A DNA stretch of 5,789 nucleotides from NCBI GenBank assembly GCA_021736965.1, contig JAIPEV010000118.1, forward strand, positions 1 to 5,789, in the 5' to 3' direction. The notes under the pieces were generated by a model. It was given only the letters and a program-made list of their open reading frames with translations, was not told the DNA's origin and searched no databases. This document shows positions 1-5,539 of this stretch, one piece after another. Within the stretch, counting starts at the first letter, position 1. Every line of letters starts with the position of its first letter. Origin of the DNA: Halanaerobiales bacterium. Its GTDB lineage: Bacteria > Bacillota > Halanaerobiia > Halanaerobiales > M55B127. The translations under genes and the position numbers were made by a program.

Positions 1-551
1 CCAATTGCCTGAACAGCATCAGTGTGAAAATATACATCTTTATCTTTTAAAAAATCACCTATTTCTTTAATAGGTTGAATTGTTCCAATTTCATTATTAG
101 CTGTCATAATAGAAACTAATGTAGTTTCTTCTCTTAAAGCTTCTTTTAAGTCTGCAAGTTTTACAAAACCTTTTTTATCTACATCAAGGTAAGTTACATC
201 GAAATTATGATGTTTTTCTAAATATTCACATGTATGTAACACAGCATGATGCTCTATTTTGGTTGTTATAATATGTTTGCCTTGTTTTTTACGTGCGAGT
301 GCGGTACCCTTGATAGCAAGATTGTCTGATTCTGTACCACCACTTGTAAATATTATTTCTCTAAAATCTTGTGCATTTATTAGTTTTGCGACTGTTTCTC
401 TAGCTTCGTTTAATTTATTATTTGCTTTTTGACCGGTTTGATAAATACTAGAGGGATTACCATAATAATCTTCCATGTATTTATTAACCGTATTAATAAC
501 TTCTGAATCCATTGGAGTGGTTGCAGCATGATCTAAATATATTTTATTCAT
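1..551 (-). CDS. Cysteine desulfurase, NifS/IscS family (N-terminal part, cut by left edge)
   Basis: PLP-dependent enzyme that takes sulfur from L-cysteine as an enzyme-bound persulfide for Fe-S clusters, thio-cofactors or molybdopterin. Translating the minus strand from the ATG at 551-549 gives 183 open residues. Visible family motifs are YLDHAATTP (5-13), GNPSS (31-35), FTSGGTESDN (68-77), the PLP-stacking histidine in KIEHHAVL (98-105), ANNEIGTIQP (151-160) and HTDAVQAIG (176-184), whose Asp178 and Gln181 contact PLP in known structures. The PLP lysine and catalytic cysteine loop lie beyond the window, so activity cannot be confirmed; the family is about 380-400 residues. The start is fixed by GGAGGT 9 nt upstream and by the usual MxxIYLDHAAT opening. 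It looks like a group I (NifS/IscS) enzyme, but the paralogue cannot be named. It is divergent from the molybdenum operon, so sulfur supply to MoaA or Moco is plausible but only inferred. Confidence 0.95.
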   Translation of the reverse strand, partial: MNKIYLDHAATTPMDSEVINTVNKYMEDYYGNPSSIYQTGQKANNKLNEARETVAKLINAQDFREIIFTSGGTESDNLAIKGTALARKKQGKHIITTKIEHHAVLHTCEYLEKHHNFDVTYLDVDKKGFVKLADLKEALREETTLVSIMTANNEIGTIQPIKEIGDFLKDKDVYFHTDAVQAI

Positions 552-560
552 ATTATTGAT

Positions 561-566
561 ACCTCC
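561..566 (-). promoter_or_regulatory. Ribosome binding site of the cysteine desulfurase gene
   Basis: On the minus strand this reads GGAGGT, a near-perfect Shine-Dalgarno sequence, with 9 nt between it and the ATG at 551-549. It supports that start. Upstream on the same strand I find only weak promoter-like hexamers (for example TATATT and TACTAT without a good -35), so the promoter of this gene is not called. Confidence 0.8.
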
Positions 567-667
567 AAATTTTGCATTTTTGTTAAATTTATAGTAAAAT
601 AAACTTAATGTTGAGTAATATAATCAGAATTACAATAAAAGTTTAACACAAGTAGAATAATGTGTCA

Positions 668-705
668 ATAGTTATTTATATATCTAAATAAGTAAATATA
701 ACTAT
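668..705. repeat. 38-bp dyad: ATAGTTAT-N22-ATAACTAT
   Basis: ATAGTTAT (668-675) and ATAACTAT (698-705) are perfect 8-bp inverted repeats with a 22-nt centre. Each arm differs by one base from the arms of the ModE-like site downstream (ATCGTTAT, and ATAACGAT in the consensus). The spacer is 10 bp longer, about one helical turn. It could be a second, weaker regulator site between the divergent genes, or a chance product of AT-rich sequence; a stable RNA hairpin is unlikely with such a loop. Confidence 0.4.
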
Positions 706-756
706 GAGCTCATGATATCTTTAAGTATATTAATGGATATTTTGTTTAATTTCACA

Positions 757-785
757 ATGACATATTAATAGAGATATGTTATAAT
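757..785 (+). promoter_or_regulatory. Probable sigma-A-type promoter of the mod-moa operon
   Basis: ATGACA (757-762) matches the -35 consensus TTGACA at 5 of 6 positions. TATAAT (780-785) is a perfect -10, and the spacer is exactly 17 bp. Transcription would begin near 792, giving a leader of about 65-70 nt before modA. No other hexamer pair upstream of modA is comparable. No terminators or further promoters are evident between the downstream genes, so this promoter probably drives the whole run. Confidence 0.75.
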
Positions 786-792
786 ACATATC
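773..792. promoter_or_regulatory. Palindrome centred on the -10 element (candidate operator)
   Basis: GATATGT (773-779) and ACATATC (786-792) are perfect 7-bp inverted repeats enclosing TATAAT (780-785), the -10 hexamer. The palindrome thus runs from the end of the promoter spacer to the predicted transcription start. A dimeric repressor bound here would block RNA polymerase. The half-site GATATGT does not match the ModE arms, so a different regulator would be implied. I do not recognise the site; in AT-rich DNA a structural coincidence remains possible. Confidence 0.45.
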
Positions 793-816
793 GAGTCAGT
801 TAAATATTTTTTTAAA

Positions 817-844
817 ATCGTTATGCTTAACCTAATATAACGAA
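817..844 (+). promoter_or_regulatory. Probable ModE-type molybdate operator
   Basis: The left arm ATCGTTATGCT (817-827), a 6-nt spacer and the right arm AATATAACGAA (834-844) fit the published ModE operator form ATCGyTATATA-N6-TATATAACGAT as I recall it. I count 8 of 11 and 9 of 11 matches, with exactly the expected length. The core is a perfect inverted repeat, TCGTTAT-N12-ATAACGA. It lies about 25-52 nt downstream of the predicted transcription start and ends just before the modA ribosome binding site. A bound regulator there would act as a block to elongation or initiation. ModE with bound molybdate represses mod operons in E. coli; no modE gene is in this window. Confidence 0.65.
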
Positions 845-847
845 ATA

Positions 848-853
848 GAGGTG
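848..853 (+). promoter_or_regulatory. modA ribosome binding site, favouring the second ATG
   Basis: GAGGTG complements the 3' end of 16S rRNA. It is only 2 nt before the first in-frame ATG (856) but 8 nt before the second (862). Normal spacing therefore favours 862 as the modA start, which removes two residues (Met-Asn) and leaves a typical MNKK signal-peptide start. Confidence 0.65.
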
Positions 854-861
854 TTATGAAT

Positions 862-1623
862 ATGAATAAGAAATCAACTATTATAATTATTACTTTAATC
901 CTGGTTTTAAGCATAAATATATCTGCTTACGGAGATGTATTTATTTATTCTGCGGCTGGTTTAATGAAACCTATGGAAGAAATAGCAAAGAACTTTGAAG
1001 ATGAAACCGATATAACGGTTAATATTCAGTTTAACGCTTCCGGGGTCTTAATGAATCAAATTAAGACAGCAAAACAAGGAGATATCTATATCGCTGCTGA
1101 TAGTTGGTATGTAAACCAACTTTTTAAGGAAGATATGTTAACTCAACGATATATTATAGCCAAACATACTCCGGTAATAATTGTACCAAAAGAAAATAAA
1201 AGTAACATAAATAATTTTTCTGATATTCTTTTACCTAATAAAAAGGTTATCATTGCAGATAAAAGTGCTGCAATAGGTAAAGTAACACAAGAAATTTTTG
1301 AGAAAAATAAAATAACTGAAGAAATTCAAAAAAACATTATATCAAACGCTGAAACAGTAAATAAAGTTGAGATGTATATCTTATTAAAACAAGCTGATGC
1401 CGGTATAGTATGGCGGGCAAATTATTTTGAAAATAGTGAAGAATTAAAGATGATCGAGATTCCTGAAGAAAAAAACATCATAAAAGATATTAGTATTGGA
1501 AAATTAAAATTCAGCAAGAACCCAGAAGAAGCTGAAAAATTTTTAGATTATATAACAAGTCAAAAAGGTAAAGATATATTTCAAAAATATGGTTATAATA
1601 ATTACAATGAAAAGGTGAAATAA
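862..1623 (+). CDS. modA: Molybdate (or tungstate) ABC transporter substrate-binding protein ModA
   Basis: Extracytoplasmic receptor that binds the oxyanion and delivers it to ModB. Counted from ATG 862 it has 253 residues, normal for the family; an ATG at 856 is in frame but badly spaced from the ribosome binding site. Residues 1-24 form a signal peptide: MNKK, a hydrophobic stretch, then AYG before DVFIYSAAG, consistent with signal peptidase I cleavage. There is no lipobox cysteine, and no cysteine anywhere in the protein. Family landmarks are SAAGLMKPMEEIA (30-42), FNASGVL (57-63), QGDIYIAAD (72-80) and DAGIVWR (179-185). In E. coli ModA two serines and backbone amides hold the anion. The Ser of the ASGVL motif is present (Ser60), but the first serine position (AAASL in E. 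coli) appears to be Gly33, as in the divergent AGL-type receptors, so substrate choice is open. It is the first gene of the operon, and its stop overlaps the modB start by one base. Confidence 0.9.
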   Translation: MNKKSTIIIITLILVLSINISAYGDVFIYSAAGLMKPMEEIAKNFEDETDITVNIQFNASGVLMNQIKTAKQGDIYIAADSWYVNQLFKEDMLTQRYIIAKHTPVIIVPKENKSNINNFSDILLPNKKVIIADKSAAIGKVTQEIFEKNKITEEIQKNIISNAETVNKVEMYILLKQADAGIVWRANYFENSEELKMIEIPEEKNIIKDISIGKLKFSKNPEEAEKFLDYITSQKGKDIFQKYGYNNYNEKVK

Positions 1624-2426
1624 TGAAATACAATATTTTTAAAATAATTATGTTAAGTATTTTTACTATTTTTGCAGCATTTATTATATTAGTATTGATT
1701 TCACCAACTCTTTATATCAAATCTACCAATTTATTGAACTTATTAATTAATAGTAAAGAAGTTTCTTTTTCACTAATATTAAGTATTACAACTTCATTGA
1801 GTGCAGTTTTTTTAGCAATTATATTTGGGATTCCTACGGCTTATGTTTTATCTAGATATGAATTTAAATTTAAAAGAATTATAGATATTATTCTAGATAT
1901 ACCATTAGTATTACCTCCTATCATATTGGGTTTAAGTTTATTAGTATTATTAGGACCTATTGGAGGAAACCAATTAGCTAAATTAGGTTTAAACTTTGTC
2001 TTTACAAAATTAGGGATTGTGATGGCCCAATTTGTTGTAGTTGCTCCTTTGTTAATAAGGAGTTTAAAAATTGCATTTTCAAATGTAGATCCTAAATTAG
2101 AGAAAGCAGCAATGACTTTAGGAGATAATCATTTTCAAGTTTTTAAAAATATTACTATTCCTTTGTCAAAGGAAGGAATAATCACTGGTGTTACCACAGC
2201 TTGGGCAAGAGCAATGGGAGAATTTGGTGCGACCGTTATGTTAGCAGGTGCGACCAGGTTAAAAACCGAAACTTTACCAATTGCTGTATATTTAAATATG
2301 ACAACTGGAGACCTTGAGATGGCGGTTACTGTATCAATTGTGATGATAATATTTTCAATAATAATAATGGGAATACTGCAAATATATAATAAGAATATTT
2401 ATGATTATGGAGGTATTAGGCAATGA
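1623..2426 (+). CDS. modB: Molybdate ABC transporter permease ModB
   Basis: Inner-membrane channel of the ModABC importer, working as a homodimer. It has 267 residues with about six hydrophobic segments: an N-terminal one at 8-30, then around 48-75, 88-112, 127-148, 186-210 and 232-255. The LDIPLVLPPIILG stretch (91-103) is typical of ModB/CysT-type permeases. The cytoplasmic EAA loop that docks on the ATPase is EKAAMTLGDNHFQVFKNITIP (160-180), followed by the conserved RAMGEFGATVMLAG (196-209). The start is set by AAAGGTG (1611-1617) five nt upstream; the ATG shares a base with the modA stop (TAATG). It overlaps modC by ATGA, so translation of the two is probably coupled. WtpB (tungstate/molybdate) and CysT (sulfate) permeases share these motifs; the neighbouring Moco genes decide for molybdate or tungstate. 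Confidence 0.93.
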   Translation: MKYNIFKIIMLSIFTIFAAFIILVLISPTLYIKSTNLLNLLINSKEVSFSLILSITTSLSAVFLAIIFGIPTAYVLSRYEFKFKRIIDIILDIPLVLPPIILGLSLLVLLGPIGGNQLAKLGLNFVFTKLGIVMAQFVVVAPLLIRSLKIAFSNVDPKLEKAAMTLGDNHFQVFKNITIPLSKEGIITGVTTAWARAMGEFGATVMLAGATRLKTETLPIAVYLNMTTGDLEMAVTVSIVMIIFSIIIMGILQIYNKNIYDYGGIRQ

Positions 2427-3085
2427 GTTTAGAAGTCAATATATCTAAAACAGTTGGAGATATAAGATTAAGTAAAAAATTCAATCTTAAGGAAGAAATT
2501 ATGATTTTTTATGGTCCTTCTGGTTCAGGTAAAACTACAATTTTGAACTGTATTTCGGGTTTAAATACCCCTGACAAAGGAAAGATCAAACTAAATGATA
2601 GAACAATCTATTCTTCAAATAAAAAAATAGATATACCTCCATTTAAGAGGAAAATAGGTTATATTTTTCAGGACTATGCCCTTTTTCCTCATTTAAATGT
2701 ATATGAAAATATTTTATATAGTAAAAAAGATGATAAGTTAGATAAAAGTAAGATTAATAAGATAATGGATAAATGTCATATAAGAGAGTTAAAAAATAGA
2801 TATCCTAGTAAATTATCTGGGGGAGAAAAGCAGCGAGTAGCTTTGGCAAGGGCCCTGATGATTGAACCTGAATTATTACTTCTAGATGAACCTTTATCTT
2901 CGATTGACAATGAGTTAAAAAAGAAATTAATGACTGAAATAAAGATGATTCAAAGAGAGTGGCAAATTCCGTTTATATACGTTACTCATAGTAAAAGAGA
3001 ATTCGAATTTTTAGGAGACCGTTTCATATGTTTTAATTCAACAGAAGAGGTGGATTTTAATGACTATAAAAAAAATATCAGTTGA
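2423..3085 (+). CDS. modC: Molybdate ABC transporter ATP-binding protein ModC (short form)
   Basis: Cytoplasmic ATPase that drives ModB. All nucleotide-binding motifs are present: Walker A GPSGSGKT (31-38), Q-loop Gln83 in IFQDYALFPH (81-90), signature LSGGEKQR (131-138), Walker B LLLLDEP (151-157), D-loop SSID (159-162) and the switch His189 in YVTHS. It is only 220 residues, while E. coli ModC is about 350. The chain stops shortly after the H-loop, so the C-terminal MOP/TOBE domain that binds molybdate and allows trans-inhibition is absent. Short ModC proteins like this are known, so it need not be a broken gene. The start is supported by GGAGGT (2409-2414), 8 nt upstream. Its last 26 nt overlap the next gene in another frame and contain a run of eight A (3068-3075). 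Confidence 0.93.
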   Translation: MSLEVNISKTVGDIRLSKKFNLKEEIMIFYGPSGSGKTTILNCISGLNTPDKGKIKLNDRTIYSSNKKIDIPPFKRKIGYIFQDYALFPHLNVYENILYSKKDDKLDKSKINKIMDKCHIRELKNRYPSKLSGGEKQRVALARALMIEPELLLLDEPLSSIDNELKKKLMTEIKMIQREWQIPFIYVTHSKREFEFLGDRFICFNSTEEVDFNDYKKNIS

Positions 3086-4088
3086 AAATTCAGTAGGTAA
3101 TGTTATTGCTCACGATATGACTCAGGTTATTCCAGGGGAATATAAAGGGGCAAGATTTAAAAAAGGTGATATTATTAAAGAAAAAGATATAGAAATATTA
3201 AAAGATATGGGTAAGGAAAGTATTTATGTTCTTGAACTAGATAAAAATACTTTACACGAAGATGAAGCTGCCCAAAGAATGTCTAATAAAATTAAAAATA
3301 ATAATTTGTCCTTAAGTGAACCGCATGAAGGTAAAATATCTTTAATTGCAGAAACAGCTGGGATATTAAAATTAGATCAAGATTTACTCTTTGAAGTAAA
3401 TTCCGAAGATGATATACTTATAACTGCAGGACAAAATAATATTCCGGTAAAAAAGGATGAGATTCTAGCAGGTATTAGAATCAATCCTCTCACTATAGAA
3501 AAAACAAAGATAGAAAAAGTTGAAGAAATATTAAATAAAAGACCACTTTTTAAGTTGCTTCCATATAAAGATCTTAAAGTAGGTGTTGTCATAACTGGGA
3601 ATGAAGTTTATGAAGGGCGTATTGATGATAAGTTTTTACCTACCTTAAAAAGGAAATTCAATAGATGGGGAGGCAGCTTATTAGATTATAAATATGTACC
3701 TGATGAGCCAGAAAAGATTAAAGATGCCTTAATTAATTTCAAGAATCAAGGTGCTGACATATTAATAACCGGTGGTGGAATGTCTGTTGATCCTGATGAT
3801 GTAACTCCGTTAGGAATTAAAAATACCGGAGCTGAGATAGTAAAACATGGTGTTCCAGTATTACCGGGTAACAAATTGATGGTAGCCTACCTTGATGATA
3901 TACCTATTTTGGGTTTGCCGGCCTGTGTAATATTTGAAGAAATCACAGTATTTGATATAATTTATCCGAGAGTACTTGTTGGAGAAAAAATTACAAAAAA
4001 TGATCTAATAAAGCTTTCATATGGTGGATTATGTCATCATTGCCCAGTTTGTCAATATCCTCACTGTTCATTTGGTAAAGTCGACTAG
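3060..4088 (+). CDS. MoeA-like molybdopterin-binding protein with a cysteine-rich C-terminal tail
   Basis: Probably a late-acting Moco protein that binds molybdopterin or helps metal insertion or delivery; the exact reaction is not known to me. In its 342 residues, 1-60 form a SAF-like N-terminal module (VGNVIAHDMTQVIPGEYKGARF, then KKGDII and GKESIYVLEL). Residues 172-308 are the MoCF/MogA-like fold with VVITGNEVYEGRI (176-188), ILITGGGMSVDPDDVTP (234-250) and VPVLPGNKLMVAYL (265-278). These match the substrate-binding loops of MoeA/MogA, although the protein is shorter than canonical MoeA (about 400) and differs in domain layout. The tail has Cys325, Cys328, Cys331 and Cys336 (C-x2-C-x2-C-x4-C, interleaved with His326, His327 and His335), likely a metal or Fe-S site. 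I recall similar tails in clostridial and deltaproteobacterial relatives. The start is supported by GAGGTG (3047-3052), 7 nt upstream, inside modC. Confidence 0.85.
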   Translation: MTIKKISVENSVGNVIAHDMTQVIPGEYKGARFKKGDIIKEKDIEILKDMGKESIYVLELDKNTLHEDEAAQRMSNKIKNNNLSLSEPHEGKISLIAETAGILKLDQDLLFEVNSEDDILITAGQNNIPVKKDEILAGIRINPLTIEKTKIEKVEEILNKRPLFKLLPYKDLKVGVVITGNEVYEGRIDDKFLPTLKRKFNRWGGSLLDYKYVPDEPEKIKDALINFKNQGADILITGGGMSVDPDDVTPLGIKNTGAEIVKHGVPVLPGNKLMVAYLDDIPILGLPACVIFEEITVFDIIYPRVLVGEKITKNDLIKLSYGGLCHHCPVCQYPHCSFGKVD

Positions 4089-4102
4089 AAGGAGAGTTTT
4101 CT

Positions 4103-5050
4103 ATGAATGTTAACTATTTAAGAATTTCTATTACAGATAGATGTAATCTAAGATGTTTTTATTGTATGCCAGAAGAAGGTTTGGATTTAAAAGAACATTC
4201 TGAGATTATGAGTTATGAAGAAATATATCAAGTAACAAAAATAGCATCTAAATTAGGAATTACCAAAGTTAGAATTACTGGGGGAGAACCATTAGCTCGG
4301 TTGAATTCCGAAGAATTAATAGGAATGATTAATTCCATTGATGAAATTGAAGAGATAACTATGACAACCAATGGGGTTTCTTTTGCTGAAAAAGCTGAAA
4401 TTTTGAAAGAAAATGGTCTAAGTAGAATTAATATAAGTTTGGATACCTTAGATAGAAAACAATACAAGCAGATAACCGGAAAAGATAAATTAGATAAAGT
4501 TATGGAAAGTATTAAAAAAGCAAAAGAATTAGATTTAAGTCCAGTTAAGGTCAATACTGTTTTAATAAAAGGATATAATGATGACCAACTGGATGACTTT
4601 ATAAAATTCATGGATGAAGAAGATATTGTGTTAAGATTTATAGAGTATATGCCTATCGGAAATGGAAAAAATAATGATAATCACATCTCCTTAAAGGAAA
4701 TTAAAAATAGATTAGAAGAAAAACATACACTTACACCAGTCGATGTAAAAGGAAATGGACCCGCCCATTATTTTAAGATTAGTGGATATAAAGGTAAACT
4801 TGGTTTTATTTCTCCTTTTACCCATAATATATGTGATAATTGTAATAGGTTAAGATTAACATCTGATGGGAAATTAAGGTCATGTTTATTGAAAGAAGAT
4901 GAAACTTCACTTTATTCTGACAATGAATTATTAAGCGAAGAAAAGATCAAAAAAATCTTTTTAAAGTCTATTAAAAGTAAAAGTCCACATGATGGCTATG
5001 ATAAAATACTAAAAAATAATAAGAAGAGTATGCATAGTATAGGGGGTTAA
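4103..5050 (+). CDS. moaA: GTP 3',8-cyclase MoaA (radical SAM)
   Basis: First enzyme of molybdopterin synthesis: converts GTP to 3',8-cyclo-7,8-dihydro-GTP using S-adenosylmethionine. The 315 residues include the radical-SAM cluster Cys14, Cys18, Cys21 (C-x3-C-x2-C in TDRCNLRCFYCMP), the GGEP loop (60-63), TTNG (88-91) and SLDT (112-115). The second [4Fe-4S] site that holds GTP is Cys244, Cys247, Cys261 (C-x2-C-x13-C) with the conserved NRLRLTSDGKLRSCL run. It ends in the Gly-Gly tail (314-315) needed for activity in studied MoaA proteins. It is slightly short compared with the usual 325-340 residues, but every key residue is present. Start: AAGGAGA (4089-4095) lies 7 nt before the ATG. It follows the MoeA-like gene by 14 nt and is one base from moaC, its pathway partner. 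Confidence 0.97.
   Translation: MNVNYLRISITDRCNLRCFYCMPEEGLDLKEHSEIMSYEEIYQVTKIASKLGITKVRITGGEPLARLNSEELIGMINSIDEIEEITMTTNGVSFAEKAEILKENGLSRINISLDTLDRKQYKQITGKDKLDKVMESIKKAKELDLSPVKVNTVLIKGYNDDQLDDFIKFMDEEDIVLRFIEYMPIGNGKNNDNHISLKEIKNRLEEKHTLTPVDVKGNGPAHYFKISGYKGKLGFISPFTHNICDNCNRLRLTSDGKLRSCLLKEDETSLYSDNELLSEEKIKKIFLKSIKSKSPHDGYDKILKNNKKSMHSIGG
5042..5047 (+). promoter_or_regulatory. moaC ribosome binding site formed by the MoaA Gly-Gly codons
   Basis: GGGGGT is made of the last two MoaA codons (GGG GGT, the conserved Gly-Gly tail) and lies 4 nt before the moaC ATG at 5052. It is the only purine-rich candidate for moaC. Spacing is a little short, so moaC is probably translated largely by ribosomes finishing moaA. 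Confidence 0.55.
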
Positions 5051-5051
5051 A

Positions 5052-5537
5052 ATGTTGGAAGATTTTAGTCATATAGATAGAAAAGGTAATGCAAAAATGG
5101 TAGATATCTCAGATAAAGAAAAAACACAGAGAAAAGCTTATGCAAAAGGTACAATTGAAATGGATAGTGAGACACTTGCTAGAATAAAAAATGACAATAT
5201 AAAAAAAGGTCCAGTTTTGGAAACGGCTAGAATTGCAGCGATTATGGCTGTTAAAAAAACTTCAGATACTATTCCAATGTGTCATCCTATATCTATTGGT
5301 GGAATTGATGTAGAATTTTCTTATAAAAACAATAATACTATTGAAATAGAAGTAACAGTAAAGTCCTATGATAAAACTGGAGTAGAGATGGAAGCACTAC
5401 ATGGTGTTTCAGCAGCCGGCTTAACTATTTATGATATGTGTAAAGCCGTGGATAAAGATATGGTAATCGGAAATATAAGATTAATTGAAAAAACTGGTGG
5501 GAAAAGTGGCCACTATATTAGAGCTGAGGAGGAATAA
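5052..5537 (+). CDS. moaC: Cyclic pyranopterin monophosphate synthase MoaC
   Basis: Second step of molybdopterin synthesis: rearranges the MoaA product to cyclic pyranopterin monophosphate. The 161 residues match the usual length and open with the typical FSHIDRKGNAKMVDIS (5-20). Active-site features are Lys51 with GPVLETARIA (53-62), the MCHPI loop (76-80), GVEMEALHGVS (110-120) and YDMCKAVDKDM (127-137), where Asp128 and Lys131 fall at the same numbers as the catalytic pair of E. coli MoaC. The C-terminal KTGGKSGHY (147-155) is also conserved. The family works as a homohexamer in the cytoplasm. The gene starts one base after moaA stops and ends in a double stop TAATAA, two nt before the next ATG. 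It appears intact. Confidence 0.97.
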   Translation: MLEDFSHIDRKGNAKMVDISDKEKTQRKAYAKGTIEMDSETLARIKNDNIKKGPVLETARIAAIMAVKKTSDTIPMCHPISIGGIDVEFSYKNNNTIEIEVTVKSYDKTGVEMEALHGVSAAGLTIYDMCKAVDKDMVIGNIRLIEKTGGKSGHYIRAEEE

Positions 5538-5539
5538 TA

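Larger units (their letters stand above)
552..855. other. Divergent intergenic control region (no gene)
   Basis: About 300 bp of very AT-rich DNA between two divergent starts, with no credible ORF on either strand. It holds the desulfurase ribosome binding site, a wide dyad at 668-705, a 10-bp palindrome ATGAGCTCAT at 704-713, an inverted repeat TTGT-N8-ACAA at 742-757, the main modA promoter, a palindrome over its -10, and a ModE-like operator. From the predicted start of transcription near 792 the modA leader is only about 65-70 nt. That is too short for a large riboswitch, and no Moco-riboswitch-like fold is apparent by eye. Confidence 0.75.

Noticed and set aside
704..713. Palindrome ATGAGCTCAT
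   Set aside because: A perfect 10-bp palindrome, but short, single and unrelated to the promoter spacing; likely to arise by chance. Noted only in the intergenic description.
786..855. Moco or other riboswitch in the modA leader
   Set aside because: The leader predicted from the promoter is only about 65-70 nt, AT-rich, and shows no multi-stem structure or terminator; the only clear dyad is the ModE-like site.
552..855. CRISPR, tRNA, small RNA gene or insertion sequence ends
   Set aside because: No regularly spaced repeats, cloverleaf-like segments, transposase fragments or target-site duplications are visible in the only sizeable non-coding stretch.
856..861. modA start at the first ATG
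   Set aside because: The GAGGTG motif is only 2 nt upstream of this codon; the next in-frame ATG at 862 has normal spacing. It cannot be fully excluded.
3377..3592. Minus-strand ORF of 71 codons inside the MoeA-like gene
   Set aside because: It lies wholly antisense to a well-supported gene, has low-complexity Ser/Phe/Ile content and no family motif; it is a shadow of the coding strand.
4228..4611. Minus-strand ORF of 127 codons inside moaA
   Set aside because: Antisense to a clear radical SAM gene, with composition expected from the reverse strand of Lys/Glu/Asp-rich coding sequence and no recognisable domain.
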